From NCBI GenBank assembly GCA_029224185.1, contig CM055191.1, positions 25,799,805 through 25,863,804 of the forward strand: a stretch of 64,000 nt of DNA, in the 5' to 3' direction. Position numbers and translations under genes: made by a program. The notes beneath the pieces are model-generated. The model searched no databases and was not told where the DNA came from. It was given only the letters and a program-made list of their open reading frames with translations. Below are positions 1 through 8,280 of the stretch, piece by piece; the stretch's first letter is position 1, and the number at the start of each line of letters is the position of its first letter. Origin of the DNA: Karalla daura. Taxonomy: Eukaryota; Chordata; Actinopteri; Chaetodontiformes; Leiognathidae.

Positions 1-313
1 GCCCCCTCAGCATTGGGCATGTCCAATCTCTTCTTAGCACCGGGCCGACATACGGGATCGCTTAAAAATCAGCTCTCGTTTCGCTCTTTTCACGCTGCTC
101 CCTGCCACACCCGAAGCAGCAGACAAATTCTTTTTTCCAGTTTTGTAGGAAGATTGGTGCTCTCTCATGCGGGGCAGGCCATAAACCCGTGCGCCTTGTG
201 AAATTTAAACGACGAGCCTCATCGTAGGCCCAGTGCAGCCTTTTCTCTCCATGAGCCCCCATTCATTGTCCCACCACAGCCATCAATGTTAAACGTTACA
301 CTACTCCTCGCGT

Positions 314-325
314 CTGTGGCCACAG
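314..325. repeat. Perfect palindrome CTGTGGCCACAG, present in each monomer
   Basis: The 12-bp core is identical to its reverse complement. In monomers reading GCGACTG rather than GCGTCTG just before it, the palindrome grows to 14 bp (example 1084-1097). It is kept in every unit I inspected, including ones diverged nearby. Function unknown; a protein-binding dyad or cruciform arm is possible. Confidence 0.8.
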
Positions 326-462
326 TTCTCATAGTACACACACCAAATCGTGTCAGGGCGTTCTGGAGACTGTCCCCTACGGCGTGACAGTGAGCTCATA
401 TTCCAGATAGGTGAAAGCGCAGTCTCCATAGAGCCAAATGTTTATCACTTGGCCAATTTGGC

Positions 463-490
463 TTTTTCCCATAAGAATGAATGGGAAAAA
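463..490. repeat. Inverted repeat: 10-bp perfect arms, 8-nt loop
   Basis: Arms TTTTTCCCAT (463-472) and ATGGGAAAAA (481-490) are exact reverse complements around an 8-nt loop. Just upstream lies a run of GCCAA/TTGGC dyads (about 433-463) that can pair in more than one way. In two monomer subtypes (ATAGGTTCTTTCCC and CGGCTCGTTCCC forms) the outer arm is damaged and the stem shortens. The element recurs once per unit through the array. Confidence 0.8.
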
Positions 491-745
491 CAGAACTCCA
501 CAAACAAACATTCACAACTTTGCCATTCTTTGACTTTGAAACTTCATTTTCATTTCAAAAATTGAAGAATCTTGTGGCATGTTTTTGTAGCGAGTTGCAC
601 GCTGATAGGTTGTATGGTTTGTCAGCAGCACCTCTTCTCGACGACCATGTGCTCAGGTACCTGCTCCAATGTCTCCTCTGCTGACATGGTCATACAAAGT
701 GATGAGGCGTCCAGCTTCAATGCACCCCAGCATATGGCACAGGCC

Positions 746-760
746 CTGGGAGACTCCCAG
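746..760. repeat. Odd palindrome CTGGGAG-A-CTCCCAG near the end of each unit
   Basis: Seven-base arms are exact reverse complements around a single A. It is in one of the best conserved parts of the unit, about 40 bases before the landmark of the next monomer, and I saw no change in it among copies. Confidence 0.8.
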
Positions 761-783
761 AGTTTGAAAGGGCCCCCTCAGCA

Positions 784-1554
784 TTGGGCATGTCCAATCT
801 CTTCTTAGCACCGGGCCGACATGCGGGATCGCTTAAAAATCAGCTCTCGTTTCGCTCTTTTCACGCTGCTCCCAGCCACACCCGAAGCAGCAGACAAATT
901 CTTTTTTCCAGTTTTGTAGGAAGATTGGTGCTCTCTCATGCGGGGCAGGCCATAAACCCGTGCGCCTTGTGAAATTTAAACGACGAGCCTCATCGTAGGC
1001 CCAGTGCAGCCTTTTCTCTCCATAAGCCCCCATTCATTGTCCCACCACTGCCATCAATGTTAAATATTACACTACTCCTCGCGACTGTGGCCACAGTTCT
1101 CATACTACACACACCAAATCGTGTCAGGGCGTTCTGGAAACTCTCCCCTACGGCTTGACAGTTAGGTCATATTCCAGATTTGGGAAAGCGTTGTCTCCAT
1201 AGAGCCAAATGTTTATCACTTGGCCAATTTGGCTTTTTCCCATAAGAATGAATGGGAAAAACAGAAATCCACAAACAAACATTCGCAACGTTGCCATACT
1301 TTGACTTTGAAACTTCATTTTCATTTAAAAATTTGAAGAATCTTGTGGTGTGTTTGTAGAGCGAGTTGCACGCTGATAGGTTGTATGGTTTTTCAGCAGC
1401 ACCTCTTCTCGACGACCATGTGCTCAGGCACCTGCTCCAATGTCTCCTCTGCTGACATGGTCATACAAAGTGATGAGGCGTCCAGCTTCAATGCACCCCA
1501 GCAGATGGCACAGGCCCTGGGAGACTCCCAGAGTTTGAAAGGACCCCCTCAGCA
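784..1554. repeat. Representative satellite monomer (771 bp)
   Basis: One full unit as a reference. From the landmark it runs through a CTCTT/TTTTCC-rich part, a conserved AAATTTAAAC stretch, a perfect 14-bp palindrome at 1084-1097, a cluster of CCAA/TTGG dyads with a TTTTTCCCAT hairpin, a perfect 10-bp palindrome GCAACGTTGC at 1285-1294, an AT-rich part and a GC-richer end with a CTGGGAG/CTCCCAG dyad. No CENP-B-box-like match (TTCG, spaced A, CGGG) was found by eye on either strand. Base composition is balanced and CpG is not depleted. Confidence 0.9.
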
Positions 1555-4500
1555 TTGGGCATGTCCAATCTCTTCTTAGCACCGGGCCGACATACGGGAT
1601 CGCTTAAAAATCAGCTCTCGTTTCGCTCTTTTCACGCTGCTCCCTGCCACACCCGAAGCAGCAGACAAATTCTTTTTTCCAGTTTTGTAGGAACATTGGT
1701 GCTCTCTCATGCGGGGCAGGCCATAAACCCTTGCGCCTTGTGAAATTTAAACGACGAGCCTCATCGTAGGCCCAGTGCAGCCTTTTCTCTCCATGAGCCC
1801 CCATTCATTGTCCCACCACAGCCATCAATGTTAAACGTTACACTACTCCTCGCGTCTGTGGCCACAGTTCTCATAGTACACACACCAAATCGTGTCAGGG
1901 CGTTCTGGAGACTGTCCCCTACGGCGTGACAGTGAGCTCATATTCCAGATAGGTGAAAGCGCAGTCTCCATAGAGCCAAATGTTTATCACTTGGCCAATT
2001 TGGCTTTTTCCCATAAGAATGAATGGGAAAAACAGAAATCCACAAACAAACATTCGCAACGTTGCCATACTTTGACTTTGAAACTTCATTTTCATTTAAA
2101 AATTTGAAGAATCTTGTGGTGTGTTTGTAGAGCGAGTTGCACGCTGATAGGTTGTATGGTTTTTCAGCAGCACCTCTTCTCGACGACCATGTGCTCAGGT
2201 ACCTGCTCCAATGTCTCCTCTGCTGACATGGTCATACAAAGTGACGAGGCGTCCAGCTTCAATGCACCCCAGCATATGGCACAGGCCCTGGGAGACTCCC
2301 AGAGTTTGAAAGGGCCCCCTCAGCATTGGGCATGTCCAATCTCTTCTTAGCACCAGGCCGACATGCGGGATCGCTTAAAAATCAGCTCTCGTTTCGCTCT
2401 TTTCACGCTGCTCCCAGCCACACCCGAAGCAGCAGACAAATTCTTTTTTCCAGTTTTGTAGGAACATTGGTGCTCTCTCATGCGGGGCAGGCCATAAACC
2501 CGTGCGCCTTGTGAAATTTAAACGACGAGCCTCATCGTAGGCCCAGTGCAGCCTTTTCTCTCAATAAGCCCCCATTCATTGTCCAACCACTGCCATCAAT
2601 GTTAAACGTTACACTACTCCTCGCGACTGTGGCCACAGTTCTCATACTACACACACCAAATCGTGTCAGGGCGTTCTGGAAACTCTCCCCTACGGCTTGA
2701 CAGTTAGCTCATATTCCAGATTTGGGAAAGCGTTGTCTCCATAGAGCCAAATGTTTATCACTTGGCCAATTTGGCTTTTTCCCATAAGAATGAATGGGAA
2801 AAACAGAAATCCACAAACAAACATTCGCAACGTTGCCATACTTTGACTCTGAAACTTCATTTTCATTTAAAAATTTGAAGAATCTTGTGGTGTGTTTGTG
2901 GAGCGAGTTGCACGCTGATAGGTTGTATGGTTTTTCAGCAGCACCTCTTCTCGACGACCATGTGCTCAGGTACCTGCTCCAATGTCTCCTCTGCTGACAT
3001 GGTAATACAAAGTGATGAGGCGTCCAGCTTCAATGCACCCCAGCAGATGGCACAGGCCCTGGGAGACTCCCAGAGTTTGAAAGGGCCCCCTCAGCATTGG
3101 GCATGTCCAATCTCTTCTTAGCACCGGGCCGACATACGGGATCGCTTAAAAATCAGCTCTCGTTTCGCTCTTTTCACGCTGCTCCCTGCCACACCCGAAG
3201 CAGCAGACAAATTCTTTTTTCCAGTTTTGTAGGAAGATTGGTGCTCTCTCATGCGGGGCAGGCCATAAACCCGTGCGCCTTGTGAAATTTAAACGACGAG
3301 CCTCATCGTAGGCCCAGTGCAGCCTTTTCTCTCCATGAGCCCCCATTCATTGTCCCACCACAGCCATCAATGTTAAACGTTACACTACTCCTCGCGTCTG
3401 TGGCCACAGTTCTCATAGTACACACACCAAATCGTGACAGGGCGTTCTGGAGACTGTCCCCTACGGCGTGACAGTGAGCTCATATTCCAGATAGGTGAAA
3501 GCGCAGTCTCCATAGAGCCAAATGTTTATCACTTGGCCAATTTGGCTTTTTCCCATAAGAATGAATGGGAAAAACAGAACTCCACAAACAAACATTCACA
3601 ACTTTGCCATTCTTTGACTTTGAAACTTCATTTTCATTTCAAAAATTGAAGAATCTTGTGGCTTGTTTTTGTAGCGAGTTGCACGCTGATAGGTTGTATG
3701 GTTTGTCAGCAGCACCTCTTCTCGACGACCATGTGCTCAGGTACCTGCTCCAATGTCTCCTCTGCTGACATGGTAATACAAAGTGATGAGGCGTCCAGCT
3801 TCAATGCACCCCAGCATATGGCACAGGCCCTGGGAGACTCCCAGAGTTTGAAAGGGCCCCCTCAGCATTGGGCATGTCCAATCTCTTCTTAGCACCGGGC
3901 CGACATGCGGGATCGCTTAAAAATCAGCTCTCGTTTCGCTCTTTTCACGCTGCTCCCAGCCACACCCGAAGCAGCAGACAAATTCTTTTTTCCAGTTTTG
4001 TAGGAAGATTGGTGCTCTCTCATGCGGGGCAGGCCATAAACCCGTGCGCCTTGTGAAATTTAAACGACGAGCCTCATCGTAGGCCCAGTGCAGCCTTTTC
4101 TCTCCATAAGCCCCCATTCATTGTCCCACCACTGCCATCAATGTTAAACATTACACTACTCCTCGCGACTGTGGCCACAGTTCTCATACTACACACACCA
4201 AATCGTGTCAGGGCGTTCTGGAAACTCTCCCCTACGGCTTGACAGTTAGCTCATATTCCAGATTTGGGAAAGCGTTGTCTCCATAGAGCCAAATGTTTAT
4301 CACTTGGCCAATTTGGCTTTTTCCCATAAGAATGAATGGGAAAAACAGAAATCCACAAACAAACATTCGCAACGTTGCCATACTTTGACTTTGAAACTTC
4401 ATTTTCATTTAAAAATTTGAAGAATCTTGTGGTGTGTTTGTAGAGCGAGTTGCACGCTGATAGGTTGTATGGTTTTTCAGCAGCACCTCTTCTCGACGAC

Positions 4501-4653
4501 CATGTGCTCAGGTACCTGCTCCAATGTCTCCTCTGCTGACATGGTCATATAAAGTGACGAGGCGTCCAGCTTCAATGCACCCCAGCAGATGGCACAGGCC
4601 CTGGGAGACTCCCAGAGTTTGAAAGGGCCCCCTCAGCATTGGGCATGTCCAAT

Positions 4654-4657
4654 CTCT
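4654..4657. repeat. Target site duplication CTCT, left copy
   Basis: CTCT directly precedes the LTR. The uninterrupted satellite reads AATCTCTTCTTAGC, so removing the element and one CTCT restores the normal monomer exactly. Four bases fits integration by a Gypsy- or retrovirus-type integrase. Confidence 0.93.
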
Positions 4658-5014
4658 TGTTGGGACTGCTGCAGGACCACACAGGCTGCAGATTGAGTGG
4701 ATCAAGCAGATAAACAACACAACGAGTAAATCAAAGAAACAAACAAACACAGAGGCACAAAGACCTCTGTCCTGGACAAAGGAGAAGCCTCGTGTCCTGT
4801 GTCGACCCCCACCCCGCAGAACAAAGGCGCACACGCGCTGCCCAGATGACTCTGCGGGGCAGGGACCTGTAAGCCGACACCGGACCCCCGCACTCCTCCC
4901 CGGATACGTGCGCGCGCAGCCGACCGTTGGCTCGCTGCCAAAGCCAGCCAGCTGATTCGTCCCTCGGGACGCAGAGCGGGGGCCCCACACCCGCAGGCAT
5001 GGGGACCCCGGGGA

Positions 5015-5045
5015 ATAAAAGGACGCGAACCGGGTCACTCAGTCT
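5015..5045 (+). promoter_or_regulatory. LTR core promoter: TATA-like box and initiator
   Basis: ATAAAAGG at 5015-5022 is a TATA-like box. TCAGTCT at 5039-5045 fits the initiator consensus YYANWYY with the A at 5041 as likely start, about 25 bases downstream of the box, slightly short but in the workable range. A CT-rich stretch follows. The start site is inferred. Confidence 0.6.
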
Positions 5046-5160
5046 CTCTCTCGCCCACCTTTCTGCAACGACACTTCGAGCCGAGGACTTCGTGGAGACT
5101 CCAGCCGCCGGACGAGAAGAAGACTCGCCGCCGCCGCTACTCCAGATCCCGCTCTACAAC

Positions 5161-5409
5161 CGCTGTTTCAGCGCTCCGTTGTGGTGACTATCGCGTCCTT
5201 TTCAGGACGAAAGCACCACGGGCTCCGAGCCCAAAATAAGTAAAGAGTGGTTTCCTTGAGACGAGCATAAGTTTCCGTGCCGCAGCTTCGCTGCTGAAGG
5301 TCTACTACAGACCTCATCTCTATAGCGACCGCTTCACCCGAAGCCGCTATCCAGGACACCCGGTCCTGAACGGGAGAGACCGACCCAGGTTCCCGTCATC
5401 CCCAGGGGA
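5161..5409 (+). ncRNA. Run of stem-loops in the LTR transcript (structured leader domain)
   Basis: Successive perfect stems can be read: 5161-5173 (5 bp, 3-nt loop); an extended hairpin with outer stem 5181-5186/5214-5219 and inner stem 5194-5199/5204-5209; 5220-5232 (5 bp, 3-nt loop); 5282-5294 (5 bp, TTC loop); 5298-5314 (6 bp, 5-nt loop); a bulged hairpin 5322-5350 with 6 plus 5 bp and a 3-nt bulge; 5352-5368 (6 bp, 5-nt loop); 5370-5396 (6 bp, 15-nt loop); and a TCCCC/GGGGA dyad at 5399-5409. The region lies 120-370 nt after the likely RNA start. It may be a packaging, dimerisation or translation element; function is not shown. The only LTR difference inside it (G5282 to A) opens one closing pair in the 3' copy. 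Confidence 0.55.
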
Positions 5410-5530
5410 AACCCAGCCGCCGCACCCTCTCCAGCAGCCCAGCCGGGCACGTCGAACCAGGACCCCCGCGGACAACGCTGCGACACCCGGAGACTGAGCG
5501 GACCCCCTATCCAGCCGACGCACACCACAT

Positions 5531-5738
5531 CACGTGGTCACGTAAGAGGCAAAAGTTGGACTCAGTAAACTAACGCAAAGTGCTTAGGAGCCTACACGTT
5601 GGAACGTAGATTTTGTCGTTGAATCACGTTATCACGTGTATGAATATACGAGGACGCAGACTGTGACCGTGTCTGAACGTCTCTCTGTTTTTATTTACAA
5701 CCCTTTGTTCCGAGATCGGCCCTCGCGCCGATCACGTG
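5531..5738. promoter_or_regulatory. Three CACGTG E-boxes in the 5' LTR
   Basis: CACGTG occurs at 5531-5536, 5633-5638 and 5733-5738, the last within TCACGTGAC. These are canonical sites for bHLH-zip factors such as USF, MYC and MITF/TFE. They are downstream of the inferred start, so would act as intragenic enhancer sites if at all. The 3' LTR keeps them at 10100, 10202 and 10302 and gains one at 10423-10428 in its extra 36 bp. Confidence 0.4.
5542..5547 (+). promoter_or_regulatory. Candidate 5' splice site CAC|GTAAGA
   Basis: GTAAGA follows CAC; GTAAG is a strong donor core. All ATGs of the transcript start later (first at 5640). Candidate acceptors lie at 6401-6402 (CTAACCAG) and 6430-6431 (pyrimidine-rich, CCCACACAG), both upstream of gag. 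Splicing these would drop the E-box/CA-repeat stretch, the primer site and most small upstream ORFs from a gag mRNA. There is no transcript evidence here. Confidence 0.3.
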
Positions 5739-5792
5739 ACTCTTCTCGTCGCGCGCACCCCCCCCCCCACTCGGGAGCACGGGCACGCGCCG

Positions 5793-5860
5793 ACACACGC
5801 ACGCGTATACACGCACACACATACACGCACACGCATACACGCACGCGCACGTACACGCAT
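5793..5860. repeat. Alternating purine-pyrimidine (CA/CG) tract, 5' LTR
   Basis: Sixty-eight bases alternate purine and pyrimidine without a break, mixing CA, CG and TA steps. Such tracts are classic Z-DNA formers. A run of 11 C lies just upstream (5758-5768). The tract is 36 bp longer in the 3' LTR, the only length difference between the LTRs. Confidence 0.9.
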
Positions 5861-5995
5861 TTCTCACACACATACACACACAACTGTTTGTTCCTTGTTT
5901 TATGTTATGTGTATGTAGGTTAGTCTTTATCTCAGGGATTGTATGTTAGTTAGTTATAGTTAGTCACAAATGTATGTAATTTAATTTCGTTTGTT

Positions 5996-6001
5996 ATTAA
6001 A
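5996..6001 (+). terminator. Possible poly(A) signal ATTAAA, 5' LTR copy
   Basis: ATTAAA is the commonest variant of AATAAA. It sits in an AT-rich stretch, about 250 bases before the LTR end, with TG/TT-rich sequence after it. In the 5' LTR it would have to be bypassed. No AATAAA elsewhere in R/U5 looks better placed. Confidence 0.4.
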
Positions 6002-6039
6002 GTGTCATTATTTGTACTAACCGAACCCTGTCGTTATTG

Positions 6040-6047
6040 ATGCAAAT
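6040..6047. promoter_or_regulatory. Octamer motif ATGCAAAT in U5
   Basis: A perfect POU/OCT octamer preceded by ATTG, a partial SOX-like half. OCT4 sites in LTRs are known to drive early-embryo expression of some vertebrate elements. One site of 8 bp could be chance. The 3' LTR has it at 10645-10652. Confidence 0.3.
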
Positions 6048-6251
6048 GATTATTGCTACATCTTGCCAGTGCTCGGATCTCACCTCCTTCAGAGAGACTA
6101 GAGGTAATTTAAGATTTAGACTGATTTACTAGGCAAATTGACGAACCAGATTATTGGTCCCTGTTCGCAGGGTGGTGCCCCGAAATTCTCAAATAATAAT
6201 AAGCTAATAATCTAGGTTCACCATATTTGGTCGACGTAAAGTCCCAACAAA

Positions 6252-6268
6252 TGGTGCCCCGTGTGAGG
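6252..6268 (+). promoter_or_regulatory. Primer binding site, complementary to elongator tRNA-Met
   Basis: Begins TGGTGCCCC two bases after the 5' LTR. Seventeen bases are the reverse complement of the 3' end (with CCA) of vertebrate elongator tRNA-Met, as I recall that tRNA (acceptor CACACGGGGCA plus CCA). The 18th base (C) does not match. This is the site where minus-strand DNA synthesis begins. Many Gypsy elements use initiator tRNA-Met instead, whose site reads differently. The PBS overlaps a small upstream ORF (ATG at 6251, stop 6278-6280). Confidence 0.8.
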
Positions 6269-6621
6269 CAAGAAATATAGCAATATCATATGTGTCAATA
6301 ACTGCACGCATTTATGAAAATTGATTTGCTGGAGTAAAATCCAAAATTCATATTTTCATAAATTAACACTAACAACCTTCCCTCTGTAACGTGTCTAACC
6401 AGAGGCACGACCCTGTCTCTAACCCACACAGTTTCTGAGCGTGAGTTTTAGGAATAAACCCCAAAACCACGACTCACTCGCCGAGACCCCTAGTGGCTAA
6501 TATTGTTACTGCATGCAAGTGACTAACCACTAAAACGAGCAGTACAGAAGTTAGAATAGGGACCCTCTGAAAACTGGTGAAGCGTCTCCTCTTGAGTGCC
6601 CAGGTCAAACGCTCCATCAAG
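6269..6621 (+). other. Leader between primer site and gag
   Basis: About 350 bases without a long ORF. It holds short upstream ORFs: 6290-6301 (3 codons), 6314-6337 (7 codons) and 6513-6533 (6 codons), besides the one covering the primer site at 6251-6280. AT-rich at first, then CT-rich towards gag, with two possible splice acceptors at 6401-6402 and 6430-6431. It should contain packaging signals in such an element, but none can be named by eye. Confidence 0.6.
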
Positions 6622-8274
6622 ATGAGCGACACCGACAGCCGGAAACCAGGAGCCAAGAGAGCAGGCCGCAGGTCCCCACCAACGCCGGCGACAGGCGATC
6701 TGCAAAGACTGGTCGTACGGATCGGCAAGCTGAGTGCAGACGATGCGGAGAATATCCGTACACTGTCATCCTCCGACTGCGACGACCAGATCCGGGAATG
6801 GCTACAGCGCGGCACAGCCCCCACAGAAGCCACCTCATCCCTCCACGTACTGGGCCACCTGACGCTGCTCCTCCACCGTAAATCGGAAGATTTACAGACT
6901 GGTCTGCGGATCTTGGAAGGCAACAGCCAAGATCAAAAAGAACTAATTGTACGCCTGGAGATGGAGGTACGGGAGCAGAGAGATGCTCGCTCCCGCCTTC
7001 TGGCTGATCTTCAGGAGCAGAAGGAGCGGTCCCTCTTCCTCGAGAAGGAAGCTGACCAGCTTCAGAGAGAACTCAAAGGACTGCGAAAGGCGCAGAAGGC
7101 AGAGCAACGGCAGGTGGAATATCAGTCCGAGCAGGAACAAAGACGGGAGACGAAGCCGTCCCCGACAAGGCGGGGAGCGGCCAGACGAGACCCGTCGTCA
7201 AGTTCCTCCCACTCAGAGGAAGATTCGAGCTCTGACAGCTCGTACCCGAGTTTCCTCAAAACGGACACTGAGAGCAAGCCGTCTCCCAGAAAGACAGAGC
7301 CAAGGGCGAAAAGCCAGGCATCGTCGAAACCTGTAATACAGCCCAAGGTCCAGGAGCTTCGCCTGAAACCCATCGAGTCAATGGCAAGAGACCTCGAACG
7401 CTTCGATCCCGCCGATAAACACTCTACCATTGACGACTACCTGAGGGAAGTAGAACACTGTCTGCAGGACTTACCAGATGCGACGGAGAGAGAAAAGCTC
7501 AAACTCATCTGGAAGACGACAAGCAGAGAAGTGCGCAGTTTCATCGAATCACAGCAACTGTTGATCAGAGATGACTACGCCCAGCTATGCACAGCTCTAC
7601 GGGAGGAGTATTCACGTTACTCCGACCCAGCGACTGCCATGACTGCTGCCCTATCAGTACTCCAGAAGAAGGGTGAACCTCCCAAAGACTACCTCAAGCG
7701 CCTAAAGACTGCTTACTTCCAGGGAAGAAACACCCCAGGCCAAGAGGAGGACAAAAACTTCCAGTCGTTGTTCCTCCACAACCTGCACGAGTCAATCCGC
7801 ACAGAGGTTACAATGCACTGTCGGATTAATAAACCCAACACCCGTGAGATGAAGAAATATGCTCAGATGTTCTGGGAAACAAAGCTGCAGGGATACGGGA
7901 GACAAGAAGAAGTACCCAGAGTGCTAGCATCACAAGCTCCAGAGGCACACCACCTGGCCCTTGAAGATGCCGAAACACCTCATTCCAGAAACTTTGGGGC
8001 AGCCACGTCACCGTACAACTCTCGGCAAGGGTACAAGCCCCAGATGGACAAAGACAGCCATTGGAGGGGGGACGCACGACATGCCTGGCAGCAAGACAAG
8101 CAAAGAAAACACTTGCACCAAGGCCACAAAGAGCAGCCCAGGCATTACCAAAAGCAACGCAGACACGCTGACGGACAAAGTCCCCCTCCAAAAGAACACG
8201 ACACAGAATACCAGAGATTCCTGGAATGGAGGCAAAAGGAAGGAAAGGGGGGAGAGGAGCCAACACAAGCATGA
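6622..8274 (+). CDS. gag: Gag polyprotein of the retrotransposon (550 aa)
   Basis: Structural protein that should assemble the particle and bind the element RNA in the cytoplasm. The frame is open from 6577, but the first ATG is 6622, with A at -3 (AAGATGA), so I start there. Visible parts: basic N-terminus (residues 1-20); helical, matrix-like segment (25-85); long charged coiled coil (about 86-175); serine/acidic low-complexity stretch (190-207); basic linker (215-245); capsid-like domain (about 250-425) with a major-homology-like segment near 348-362 (GEPPKDYLKRL) and the typical FLHNLHESIRTEV part (384-396); then a His/Gln/Lys-rich basic tail (470-515). There is no CCHC zinc knuckle, so RNA binding probably rests on the basic tail. 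It ends in UGA followed by CUAG and the same frame stays open downstream. Closest in style to Gag proteins of fish Gypsy-like elements. Confidence 0.9.
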   Translation: MSDTDSRKPGAKRAGRRSPPTPATGDLQRLVVRIGKLSADDAENIRTLSSSDCDDQIREWLQRGTAPTEATSSLHVLGHLTLLLHRKSEDLQTGLRILEGNSQDQKELIVRLEMEVREQRDARSRLLADLQEQKERSLFLEKEADQLQRELKGLRKAQKAEQRQVEYQSEQEQRRETKPSPTRRGAARRDPSSSSSHSEEDSSSDSSYPSFLKTDTESKPSPRKTEPRAKSQASSKPVIQPKVQELRLKPIESMARDLERFDPADKHSTIDDYLREVEHCLQDLPDATEREKLKLIWKTTSREVRSFIESQQLLIRDDYAQLCTALREEYSRYSDPATAMTAALSVLQKKGEPPKDYLKRLKTAYFQGRNTPGQEEDKNFQSLFLHNLHESIRTEVTMHCRINKPNTREMKKYAQMFWETKLQGYGRQEEVPRVLASQAPEAHHLALEDAETPHSRNFGAATSPYNSRQGYKPQMDKDSHWRGDARHAWQQDKQRKHLHQGHKEQPRHYQKQRRHADGQSPPPKEHDTEYQRFLEWRQKEGKGGEEPTQA

Positions 8275-8280
8275 CTAGGC
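8272..8280 (+). promoter_or_regulatory. Candidate stop-codon readthrough site UGA-CUA-GGC
   Basis: The gag stop is UGA with CUAG directly after it. UGA CUAG is the established high-readthrough context in some animal mRNAs and viral RNAs. The frame stays open for 213 more codons to 8916, so readthrough would give a gag fusion. A weak possible stem (GGAGC 8284-8288 with GCTCC 8326-8330) starts 9 nt after the stop. Readthrough is inferred, not shown. Confidence 0.55.

Larger units (their letters stand above)
1..4657. repeat. Satellite array, left segment, about 771-bp unit
   Basis: Six complete head-to-tail monomers plus the start of a seventh. Landmark TTGGGCATGTCC begins at 13, 784, 1555, 2326, 3097, 3868 and 4639, a strict 771-bp step. 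Monomers alternate between a form with CATACGGG and one with CATGCGGG just after the landmark, and the first and fifth monomers are more alike than neighbours, which gives a four-monomer pattern. Every reading frame is closed by stops within each unit; ORFs of 62-78 codons recur only because the DNA recurs. I recognise no known satellite family and see no gene. The segment is cut at 4657 by the retrotransposon. Confidence 0.97.
4658..6249 (+). repeat. 5' LTR (1592 bp)
   Basis: Runs from TGTTGGGACT to AGTCCCAACA. Compared with the 3' LTR it differs by T/C at 4927 (9496 in the other copy), G/A at 5282 (9851), and lacks a 36-bp stretch inside the CA/CG repeat. If transcription starts at about 5041 and the ATTAAA at 5996 is used, U3 is about 383 bp, R about 980 bp and U5 about 230 bp; the R/U5 border is uncertain. 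The LTR is long for an element whose whole internal part is under 3 kb, and CpG-rich in its first half, as expected if it is young. Confidence 0.96.

Noticed and set aside
17..26. GGGCATGTCC, a p53 half-site match in each unit
   Set aside because: A single half-site without a partner nearby; one such match per unit is close to chance.
4508..5038. Minus-strand ORF of 176 codons over the satellite/LTR border
   Set aside because: It spans the insertion junction and lies antisense to the LTR promoter; a parallel one exists at 9107-9607. Product of GC-rich LTR sequence.
5181..5219. Hammerhead-like appearance (stem followed by CGAAA)
   Set aside because: The required CUGANGA strand is missing; the 5' side reads ACTATCG.
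5793..5860. CRISPR-like or telomere-like repeat in the LTR
   Set aside because: Simple CA/CG/TA dinucleotide alternation without spacers or telomeric units.
5636..5923. ORFs of His/Thr/Arg repeats in the LTR
   Set aside because: They are translations of the CA/CG simple repeat.
6577..6621. Gag start at the GTG at 6577
   Set aside because: The frame is open there, but a eukaryotic element would use the ATG at 6622 with good context.
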